In this document: one piece after another, positions 1-5,972 of the stretch
Numbering within the stretch: position 1 is the stretch's first letter
How the letters are laid out: each line of letters begins with the position of its first letter
Assembly: GCA_020024475.1 (NCBI GenBank)
Contig: JAHHTS010000111.1
Coordinates: 1-6,977, forward strand
DNA from: Oscillospiraceae bacterium
GTDB lineage: Bacteria; Bacillota; Clostridia; Oscillospirales; Ruminococcaceae
DNA length: 6,977 nucleotides
Direction of reading: 5' to 3'
Notes under the pieces: model-generated
Seen by the model: the letters and a program-made list of their open reading frames with translations, nothing else
Database searches by the model: none
Told to the model about the DNA's origin: nothing
Position numbers and translations under genes: made by a program

Positions 1-42
1 TTCTTCTGAAACCGAATATGTTTTTTTACAGTCATAATACAA
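1..42 (-). CDS. 5' end of an unidentified leftward gene (partial)
   Basis: Only the first codons lie in the window, so the product cannot be recognised. Read on the minus strand, a strong Shine-Dalgarno AGGAGGGAG lies at 54-46. It is followed six bases after AGGAGG by TTG at 42-40, giving MYYDCKKTYSVSEE. An alternative ATG at 35-33 in another frame gives MTVKKHIRFQK but lies 13 bases from AGGAGG, so I prefer the TTG. A second perfect site, AAAGGAGG, occurs at 68-61 with no start codon at usable distance. Neither peptide resembles the start of DnaA, RpmH or ParB, which would be expected beside a standard chromosomal origin. That a coding start exists here is fairly likely; its frame is uncertain. 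Confidence 0.35.
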   Translation of the reverse strand, partial: MYYDCKKTYSVSEE

Positions 43-218
43 ATGCTCCCTCCTACTTATCCTCCTTTGAGCAATTTTTTGCCTTTATTTATAGGTATAC
101 CAAACATATAACGAACAAATTTACTTTTAACCCCCCATTTTACTTTCACACTGCACTTCATAGTATATGACACTTTTGTATTAACATTAATAAATTCCAA
201 TATTTCTCTGATTATTAC

Positions 219-240
219 GTGAATTTTTACACAAATTCAC
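219..240. repeat. 8-bp perfect inverted repeat, 6-base loop
   Basis: GTGAATTT at 219-226 and AAATTCAC at 233-240 are perfect reverse complements around a six-base spacer. No T-run follows on either strand, so it is not a terminator. It lies between the leftward gene start and the DnaA box cluster and could be a protein-binding site or a hairpin of the origin-like region. Its function is unknown. Confidence 0.4.
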
Positions 241-262
241 TGATTGTTTTTAACTGCATGAC

Positions 263-475
263 TTATACACATTTGTTGATAACTATGTTGATAAGTCTGG
301 TATAACATATGAATAACATAGGGATAATCTTTGGATATCTATGAATCCTCTATTTTTCTCCACACTTTTCTACAGTTTATTCTCATCTTTTTTCATACTA
401 AAATCATACTTTTTAACACTTTTTTTCTACTTATCCCCACTTTTTCGACAGTTATCCACACATATTTGTTGATAA
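263..475. other. DnaA box cluster, oriC-like region
   Basis: Six 9-mers match the DnaA box TTATCCACA with at most one mismatch. On the plus strand these are TTATACACA (263-271), TTATCCCCA (431-439) and the perfect TTATCCACA (452-460). On the minus strand TTATCAACA occurs at 282-274, 294-286 and 475-467. The two boxes at 274-294 are spaced 12 bp apart, and the pair at 452-475 is inverted. Between the two groups lies a T-rich plus strand with ACTTTT runs at 364, 408, 418 and 439, a plausible unwinding element. The whole stretch 43-484 contains no convincing gene. Clustered boxes plus an AT-rich spacer are the hallmark of bacterial origins. However, neither dnaA nor dnaN nor rpmH is visible, so it may be a chromosomal oriC separated from dnaA, a plasmid or chromid origin, or a DnaA-titration or regulatory site. 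Confidence 0.65.
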
Positions 476-484
476 CTTTATGTT

Positions 485-1270
485 TTACTTGATTAAATTA
501 TTCATTACATCATTTATAAGTTCACTAAAATCTACTGGATTCCAAGCAGCTCTCCCTATATAAAGACCATCTATTGAAGGTTGATTCATATACTCACATG
601 CATTTTTTTTATTTACACTACCTCCATAAAGTATAGGTATTTTTTCCCCTTTTTTTCCATACATTTCATACAGTGTCTGTTTTATCACATGGTGCCTTTC
701 TTGTACATATTCTTTTGATGCTGGAATCCCATTGGTTCCTATTGACCATACAGGCTCATATGCAATCCATATTTTTGATAATTGTTCTGTTTTTACATTA
801 TGTAATCCAATTTTTATCTGCGTTCGAAGTACTTCATCACTAATCTTATACTCTTTATCTTCTGCAGTTTCACCAACGCAAAGCAAACATGAAAATTCGT
901 GTTTCAAAGCTGATATTATTTTTTTATTCTCATCAAAACTACTTTCTCCAAAAATTTGTCTTCTTTCAGAATGTCCAACCATTACCAATTGTATTCCCAT
1001 ACTTTTAAGCATTTTCGGAGAAATTTCCCCAGTAAACTGACCTTCTGTCTCCCAACACATATTTTGTGCACCTATTTGTATATTTGAAGACTCCATGCAT
1101 TTTTTCGAAGCCTCTAAAGCCGTATAAGATGGTAAAATAAAAAGCTCAATTTCTGGATGTGTTTTTCTCAATTCCTCTGTGTTTTTCTCCAACCTAGTCA
1201 AATAATCAACTGTTTCACTTGTCGTTTTATACATTTTCAAGTTACTTCCAAAATATATTTTTTTTAACAA
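485..1270 (-). CDS. Triosephosphate-isomerase-family protein, probable L-erythrulose-1-phosphate isomerase (LerI/EryH type)
   Basis: This is a cytosolic (beta/alpha)8 barrel isomerase of 261 residues, near the usual TIM length. The catalytic set is complete: Asn10 and Lys12 (NLKMY in place of NWKMN), His100 in GHSERR, Glu172 in YEPVW, and the phosphate loop YGGSV at 215-219. Two regions differ from housekeeping TIM. Lid loop 6 reads VWSIGTNGIPA (174-184) instead of VWAIGTGK. Loop 8 reads IGRAAW (238-243) instead of VGGAS, losing the second phosphate-binding glycine. Together with the neighbouring kinase and RpiB homologue this favours isomerisation of L-erythrulose-1-P to D-erythrulose-4-P over the glycolytic reaction (inference). 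The start is TTG at 1270, with AGGTG upstream at about 7 bases; the next in-frame Met, residue 13, would remove the catalytic Asn and Lys. It lies 18 bp after the rpiB-like stop, so it is co-transcribed. Its stop is 9 bp from a DnaA box, and no clear terminator follows. Confidence 0.88.
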   Translation of the reverse strand: MLKKIYFGSNLKMYKTTSETVDYLTRLEKNTEELRKTHPEIELFILPSYTALEASKKCMESSNIQIGAQNMCWETEGQFTGEISPKMLKSMGIQLVMVGHSERRQIFGESSFDENKKIISALKHEFSCLLCVGETAEDKEYKISDEVLRTQIKIGLHNVKTEQLSKIWIAYEPVWSIGTNGIPASKEYVQERHHVIKQTLYEMYGKKGEKIPILYGGSVNKKNACEYMNQPSIDGLYIGRAAWNPVDFSELINDVMNNLIK

Positions 1271-1288
1271 TTTATGTTCACCTACTCT

Positions 1289-1732
1289 CTAATCTCTTTT
1301 ACTGTCATATGCTACAAATGCATCCACTTTTGATTGTGACGAACTTCCTGGAATGAACTCGTTGTTGAAAAAAGCATCTACAAATAGTTCTCTTTCTTTA
1401 CTGCCTGAGGTAAAAGCTCCCATACATAGTACATTTGCATCATTACTTAATCTTGCTCTTTGTGCCGAATATACATCTGAAACCAGCGCGGCATAAGCTC
1501 CTTTCACTTTATTTGCTGCAATACACATTCCTATTCCCGTCCCACAAATCAAAACACCTCTATCATACTCTTTTGAAGCAACAGCCTCTGAAACTTTGAT
1601 TGCTGTATGTGCATATATTGGATCATTACTTCCAAAATCTGTGACATCCCCATATTTCTTTTTCTTTATGTATTCTATAATTTCTCTTTTTTCTTCCTTA
1701 GCGTTTGGATCACAACCTATTGCAATTTTCAT
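1289..1732 (-). CDS. RpiB/LacAB-family sugar-phosphate isomerase, probable D-erythrose-4-phosphate isomerase (EryI type)
   Basis: This 147-residue protein has the normal length of RpiB-type ribose-5-phosphate isomerases. It has the family core: MKIAIGCD at the N-terminus, the active-site Cys63 in LICGTGIG (61-68), IAANKV at 71-76 and NDANVLCMGA at 97-106. Several family residues are missing. The usual SDHAGF reads CDPNAK (7-12). The His that opens the furanose ring, just before NDANVL, is Ser96. The C-terminal phosphate-binding GGRHxxRV reads PGSSSQSKV (128-136). Tetrose-4-phosphates cannot close a furanose ring, so loss of the ring-opening His fits interconversion of D-erythrulose-4-P and D-erythrose-4-P, as described for EryI (inference). 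The start is ATG, with AGAAGGA seven bases upstream. It lies 37 bp after the kinase stop and 18 bp before the TIM-like gene, so all three form one operon. A plain RpiB or a LacA/B-like enzyme remains possible. Confidence 0.88.
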   Translation of the reverse strand: MKIAIGCDPNAKEEKREIIEYIKKKKYGDVTDFGSNDPIYAHTAIKVSEAVASKEYDRGVLICGTGIGMCIAANKVKGAYAALVSDVYSAQRARLSNDANVLCMGAFTSGSKERELFVDAFFNNEFIPGSSSQSKVDAFVAYDSKRD

Positions 1733-1769
1733 TTTTTATCCTTCTTTCTACTACAAAATATACAACTAT

Positions 1770-3551
1770 CTATAACTTTGACAAAACTTTGCTACCACCA
1801 ATATTTTTTCCCTGTACAAATTCTCGCATACCTTGAAAAATCAACCATGTCGATGTTGCTCCAGCATCCTGATATCCAATCGCACGCCCACCTAATGATT
1901 TTGCTCTTCCAAATTTTGCTATGTATTTTTTTGTGTTTTCAACACCTTTTAAGGACGCTTGTTCCGCTTTGATAAGCATAGGCTCTAAGCCATTTAAATA
2001 TGACTTTTCCATAGCTCTCACTGCTGGTTCCAATGCATCTACCATTGTTTTATCTCCAACTTCTGCTTTCCCTCGCTCTTGGATTGCTGCTAAACTTTTT
2101 TGCTCCATTTTATAAAGATCCAATGCTTCTAGATACTCTTTTGTTTGCATTCCCATTGCACCTTCCAAATATAGACTTCCAAAAATAACACCTGATGCTC
2201 CCCCCATACTTAAGAGCATTGCTTTTCCAGCTGCTTCAAATATGGAGTATACATTTGTTTCCTCTTCCATTTGTAACAATATTTCTTTCACATTTTTCAT
2301 ACCTATTGCCATTCCAAAACCGTGATCTCCATCTCCAATTTCACTGTCTATAGACGTAAGATATGGTTCTGCATCTAGAATTTTATCTGCTACATAAAGC
2401 AACATTTGTCTGCAATCTTCCGCATTCAATTTTTCATAATGTTTTTTTCTTACATATTTGCTTTCATTTTTTATTTTTGTATCTTCAAATTTTTTATTTT
2501 TTAGCATTAAAATTAACTTTTCTTCCTCGTCTTCATACTCATTGTAAGTATCTACAGCCCCCTTTGCGTAATATGGACAATAGCACGGCATGTCGTAATA
2601 TATTTTTAATTCATCATCTAATTTCATTAATGAAATAGAAAATCCACCCATTTCTTGACTAGTACAATAATTATTTAAATTTGAATCATATACAATAACT
2701 CCATCTTGATCTAGCAATTGTTTCAATCGCCTAAACGCAATTGACAGTTCCATAATTGTAGTAGAGCCGAGACTATTAACCAACACACACACTTGATCTC
2801 CTTTTTGAATACCCGATTCTGGCATGAGTTGAGCATACATTTTTTCTACCAAAGTATCTGCTTTTTTCCAGGTCGTTCTTTCCACTCCTTTTTCTCCATG
2901 AAGTCCCATACCATACTCGATTTCATTTTCTCCAAGTTCAAAAATAGGCTTTGCTGATCCTGGAAGTTGCGCTGAAGATGTTGCTACTCCAATTGTTCGT
3001 GTATTATCTCTTGCCTTCTGTGTAATACGTGTAACTTCTTCTAAAGTCAACCCTGCATCACAGGCTGCACCTGCAACTTTAATCACAAATACATCCCCTG
3101 CAATCCCTCTACGATCAGCTTTTCTTTCTTCTGGTGCACTTACAACATCATCTTGTACCCTTACATGAGCAGTTTTTATTCCTCTAGCATTTAGGAATTC
3201 TTCTCCCATATCAAAATTTAAATTATCCCCTGCATAACAGCCATACACGAACAAGATACCTTTTCCATTATCTACTGCTCTTGCTGTTTCATAAATATTT
3301 TTAGGATCTGGAGATGCAAAAATATTTCCGCAAGAAGCAGCATCAGCCAATCCTTGTCCAACAAATCCTGAAAACATTGGTTCGTGTCCACTACCTCCAC
3401 CTATTACAAGAGAAACTTTATCATGTCTTCGTTGTTTACCTATAATTCCATTTACCAATGGATGTTTATAATAATATTTGTCATACGCCGCAACAAATCC
3501 TTCTAACATTTCACCAATCACATTCGTAGATTCATTAATAATTTTTCTCAC
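1770..3551 (-). CDS. Single-chain DhaK-DhaL ketose kinase (dihydroxyacetone / erythrulose kinase family)
   Basis: This 593-residue protein fuses a DhaK substrate domain (about 1-335) through a charged linker (about 336-370) to a DhaL nucleotide domain (about 372-590). It is the layout of ATP-dependent Dha kinases rather than the split, PTS-dependent DhaKLM. In DhaK, GGGSGHEP (51-58) contains His56, YAGD (106-109) contains Asp109, and GMGLHGE (214-220) contains His218, the residue that covalently holds the ketose; all three match the E. coli numbering. In DhaL, DSEIGDGDHG supplies the Mg-binding Asp402, Asp407 and Asp409. GGASGVIFGS (450-459), GDKTMVDAL (499-507) and DAGATS (562-567) form the ATP site. 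The domains look intact and active. The start is GTG at 3551, with AGAAGGGG seven bases upstream. The two downstream isomerases suggest a C4 ketose such as L-erythrulose, but dihydroxyacetone cannot be excluded from sequence alone. It is separated from the upstream hydrolase by a hairpin terminator. Confidence 0.93.
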   Translation of the reverse strand: MRKIINESTNVIGEMLEGFVAAYDKYYYKHPLVNGIIGKQRRHDKVSLVIGGGSGHEPMFSGFVGQGLADAASCGNIFASPDPKNIYETARAVDNGKGILFVYGCYAGDNLNFDMGEEFLNARGIKTAHVRVQDDVVSAPEERKADRRGIAGDVFVIKVAGAACDAGLTLEEVTRITQKARDNTRTIGVATSSAQLPGSAKPIFELGENEIEYGMGLHGEKGVERTTWKKADTLVEKMYAQLMPESGIQKGDQVCVLVNSLGSTTIMELSIAFRRLKQLLDQDGVIVYDSNLNNYCTSQEMGGFSISLMKLDDELKIYYDMPCYCPYYAKGAVDTYNEYEDEEEKLILMLKNKKFEDTKIKNESKYVRKKHYEKLNAEDCRQMLLYVADKILDAEPYLTSIDSEIGDGDHGFGMAIGMKNVKEILLQMEEETNVYSIFEAAGKAMLLSMGGASGVIFGSLYLEGAMGMQTKEYLEALDLYKMEQKSLAAIQERGKAEVGDKTMVDALEPAVRAMEKSYLNGLEPMLIKAEQASLKGVENTKKYIAKFGRAKSLGGRAIGYQDAGATSTWLIFQGMREFVQGKNIGGSKVLSKL

Positions 3552-3575
3552 TTGTTTTCCCCTTCTTTCTTTATC

Positions 3576-3603
3576 AAAAAAGGGCGCCCATTTTGAGCGT
3601 CCT
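3576..3603 (-). terminator. Rho-independent terminator or attenuator between hydrolase and kinase genes
   Basis: Read on the minus strand, AGGACGCTC (3603-3595), a five-base loop AAAAT and GGGCGCCCT (3589-3581) form a GC-rich stem with one A-C mismatch and one G-U pair, running straight into a T run at 3581-3576. It begins eight bases after the hydrolase stop, and the kinase ribosome binding site follows ten bases after the T run. I see no good promoter between the hairpin and the kinase start. A weak -35/-10 candidate (TTGGTG with GATAAT) sits at the end of the hydrolase gene, upstream of the hairpin. Either the kinase operon depends on partial read-through, or its own leader contains this attenuator. 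Confidence 0.75.
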
Positions 3604-3611
3604 GTAAATTA

Positions 3612-5600
3612 TCAAAACCACCAATTATTACACACCAATGTCATCGTGTTAGCACAAGAAATAATGGTAAATAAAACGGTATTCATAAGAGCTCCTAGAT
3701 ATACTTTTCCTGTCTTTTTGTAAAATCTTCTTGAAATTATTGTACACAAACATAAATTAATAAATAATGGCCATGTAAGCATAACTCGTGCACTGTCTAA
3801 ACGTACAATTCCATGAGCAATCAATCCTTGATATTGATAACACCAAATTCCAATAAGTCCTATGATATTTACAAAACACATAAGTAATGTGTTTAACCAT
3901 TCTTTTCTTCCCGACACCATATTTGACAGATTTTGGCAAATCGCGTTTGCAAAAAAGAAAATTGCAAACAAAGGAAGAAATCTCAAAGCAACCAATAAAT
4001 CATCGCTTGATGGAACTTTTATTACATAACTTATAAATCTAAAATCAACTCCAAAGAAATATTTTGCAAAACCAACCACTCCATATCCAACACCAACAGA
4101 AGCTAAAACTAGTAGAATGGTCTTCACTAAACTCTTTGTTTTAATTTTCATATTCCACTGCTCTACTTTTACACCTGATTTCTTTCCAATTAGATAATAA
4201 CCTATTACAAACAAGATTAAACCTACTAGTCCTGCAGCTGCTGTCCACATTCCTTGCTCAAGCGTTAAACCTTGAGGCCAAATTTTTGTTCCGAACAACG
4301 ATCTTGTGGCAAAATCTGGTCCTAATCTACTTCCGATCCACTGTTCTAATTTTAACATAAACATGGCTGGAATCACTGCACCTGCTAATAAAAGAACCCA
4401 GTATATTATGGTTTCGGTCACTCCTTTTGGTGCTGGTGGTTCATAAATATTTGACTTTTCTTTTACAACCAATTCGTCAAAATATTTTGTTGTAAGAAGA
4501 ATGCATCCAAATGCATAAACAACCATGAAAAATCCTACTACACCTATTGTATTAAAGAACCATTTGTATTGTATTGTAAGAGATTTGCAATCAATATAAT
4601 TTGGTGCTTTAAAAGCATTTTGAAAAAAGTCCACCAAATTTGAAGTTGTCGCCAAAGAGTAATGATTTAAAATATGTGTTTCGTATGGTTGATATAGCAC
4701 TCTGATAAATTCCTCAGAAGAATTATGAACAGTTCCTTTATAAATTTTTCCTACTTCAACTTCATCAGTATCTTGAAGATTATAACTATCAAGTTCGTTT
4801 ATAAATGTTCTTGCATTTTCTGATTTATAAAATGTAGAAGGTCCTCCTGCTTCAGTCTGGTAATTATTTTCGTCAAGTTTTCCAGCATTTACACCATAGT
4901 CAACATCATAATACAAAGGAATTTCATCACCACTATCCGGAGTGTTATCTGGATCATAATTTAAATGATCCAACCATTTTCCATCCACTCCTAATTGTTG
5001 ATTTCCCATTAAAAAGACAGCCGATACTTGATTTACACCACCATTTTCTTCTTGTATCTTGTTGTATGCCAAACATGCATTTGCCATTTTTCCTCCAAGA
5101 GAATGTCCTGTAATTCCAATTTGTTCTTTATCAACAAATGCAAAACTATTGTAAATATAATTAACAACATCACACATTCCTGAGCCTGGGCTTGTTGATA
5201 ATTGCTCAAAATCTGATCCTGGGTTTGCTGTAACCTTGAAAAATGCATCCATTGGATTGGTCTTGTAATTTTCTGAATCACCATGTCCATCGCAATCCAT
5301 AGTAACTACGACAAACCCTCTTTTTGCCAATTCTAAACATGTATAATCTTGTGTTTCCTTTGCATCAAAACTACCATGTAAAGTAACAACGCATGGAGCT
5401 GGAGTCTCTGATGTCGCATTTTGAGGCTTATACATTTGACATGCAATTGTATTTCCATTTGCATCTTCAATGCTAAAATCCTTAACCTTAATCTTCCCAA
5501 AATCTGAATTAAACAAATTTGCACCCACCATACTGATGAAACATATCAGTAGAGCAATAGCTAACATTTTGACATAGTTTGTCCTATTAAATTTCTTCAT
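3612..5600 (-). CDS. Membrane-anchored extracellular alpha/beta hydrolase with C-terminal multi-pass domain
   Basis: This 662-residue protein starts with a membrane anchor (about 10-28) followed by an alpha/beta hydrolase domain (about 35-335). Visible motifs are the oxyanion VTLHGS (72-77), DCDGHGDSE (102-110) and the nucleophile elbow GHSLGG with Ser167. The catalytic His is probably His309 or His313 in ETHILNHYS; the acid is not clear. A C-terminal domain follows with eight hydrophobic segments near 348-371, 397-417, 451-472, 489-512, 537-556, 571-588, 605-624 and 635-655. Positively charged loops (372-393, 473-489, 557-570, 625-634) alternate to place the hydrolase outside the cell. The substrate is unknown; an ester or amide bond is likely from the fold. 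The start is ATG at 5600, with GGGAGGG about nine bases upstream. It is the first gene behind a promoter at 5686-5658 and diverges from the DeoR gene. I do not recognise a named family for the whole architecture. Confidence 0.85.
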   Translation of the reverse strand: MKKFNRTNYVKMLAIALLICFISMVGANLFNSDFGKIKVKDFSIEDANGNTIACQMYKPQNATSETPAPCVVTLHGSFDAKETQDYTCLELAKRGFVVVTMDCDGHGDSENYKTNPMDAFFKVTANPGSDFEQLSTSPGSGMCDVVNYIYNSFAFVDKEQIGITGHSLGGKMANACLAYNKIQEENGGVNQVSAVFLMGNQQLGVDGKWLDHLNYDPDNTPDSGDEIPLYYDVDYGVNAGKLDENNYQTEAGGPSTFYKSENARTFINELDSYNLQDTDEVEVGKIYKGTVHNSSEEFIRVLYQPYETHILNHYSLATTSNLVDFFQNAFKAPNYIDCKSLTIQYKWFFNTIGVVGFFMVVYAFGCILLTTKYFDELVVKEKSNIYEPPAPKGVTETIIYWVLLLAGAVIPAMFMLKLEQWIGSRLGPDFATRSLFGTKIWPQGLTLEQGMWTAAAGLVGLILFVIGYYLIGKKSGVKVEQWNMKIKTKSLVKTILLVLASVGVGYGVVGFAKYFFGVDFRFISYVIKVPSSDDLLVALRFLPLFAIFFFANAICQNLSNMVSGRKEWLNTLLMCFVNIIGLIGIWCYQYQGLIAHGIVRLDSARVMLTWPLFINLCLCTIISRRFYKKTGKVYLGALMNTVLFTIISCANTMTLVCNNWWF

Positions 5601-5657
5601 ATGTCCTAGCCCTCCCTTTCCTAAAATTGTTTATACGTTATACTATTGATTGATTAT

Positions 5658-5686
5658 TTTTTATCATTGATTTCGTTAAAAGTCAA
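5658..5686 (-). promoter_or_regulatory. Sigma-70/A promoter of the hydrolase-led operon
   Basis: On the minus strand, TTGACT (5686-5681) is separated by exactly 17 bases from TAAAAA (5663-5658), preceded by TGA as an extended -10. The expected transcript start near 5650 leaves a leader of about 50 bases before the ATG at 5600. The -35 is five of six to consensus, while the -10 is weaker, which suits a regulated promoter. Confidence 0.6.
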
Positions 5687-5690
5687 ATTA

Positions 5691-5705
5691 TAAATTGTTA
5701 ATTTA
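5691..5705. repeat. Small AT-rich inverted repeat beside the -35 (possible operator)
   Basis: TAAATTGTTAATTTA is a six-base perfect inverted repeat with a three-base centre. It lies immediately upstream of the -35 of the leftward promoter and overlaps a near-palindrome, CAAATTATAAATTG (5684-5697), that covers part of that -35. Such repeats arise easily in AT-rich DNA, so an operator role is only a possibility. Confidence 0.25.
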
Positions 5706-5717
5706 TGTATATATTCA

Positions 5718-5872
5718 AACATTTTATTCGTTTTTGTTCTTATTTAACATTATGTGTGATTCTTATTGATAAATATGAATGTTTTCTAAAATCATAGTTT
5801 TAATTTCTAATATTTTGTTATAAAAACTTCACAATATTACAAACATTTTTTTATCTAATTTCAACAAATGTT
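5718..5872. promoter_or_regulatory. Five AACATT repeats in the divergent promoter region
   Basis: AACATT occurs on the plus strand at 5718-5723, 5746-5751 and 5842-5847, and on the minus strand at 5783-5778 and 5872-5867. Four of the five extend to AAACATT. The last two form an 8-bp inverted repeat, AAACATTT (5841-5848) and AAATGTTT (5866-5873), with a 17-base spacer. DeoR-family regulators often bind several spaced copies of a short motif; E. coli GlpR sites contain a similar AACAT half. Single copies also occur elsewhere in the window, so only the clustering is suggestive. Confidence 0.35.
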
Positions 5873-5922
5873 TATTATTTTAATTTTTATATACATTTTT
5901 TGTTTCTTTTTGTACTATCCAT

Positions 5923-5931
5923 TGATATAAT
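5923..5931 (+). promoter_or_regulatory. Extended -10 promoter of the DeoR-family gene
   Basis: TGATATAAT is a perfect -10 (TATAAT at 5926-5931) with the TGn extension. The best -35 at 17 bases is a poor TTTCTT (5903-5908), as expected where an extended -10 is used. Transcription would start near 5938, giving a leader of about 35 bases. Confidence 0.6.
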
Positions 5932-5972
5932 TAAGTCAAATTTATACTCAATTATGAAAAGAAGGAATCAAG

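Noticed and set aside
1..42. Left partial gene as dnaA or rpmH, which would make the region a textbook oriC.
   Set aside because: Neither possible N-terminal peptide resembles those proteins.
732..1040. Open frames antisense to the TIM-like gene, and similar ones across the kinase, hydrolase and regulator genes.
   Set aside because: They overlap well-supported genes, have no fitting ribosome binding sites and encode no recognisable domain.
485..1270. Housekeeping glycolytic triosephosphate isomerase.
   Set aside because: Loops 6 and 8 differ from canonical TIM, and the neighbours are a ketose kinase and an RpiB paralogue rather than gap, pgk or gpm; kept only as a fallback.
5601..5972. Riboswitch, tRNA or small RNA in the divergent intergenic region.
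   Set aside because: No GC-rich structured element, cloverleaf or terminator is visible; the region is AT-rich with promoters and short repeats only.
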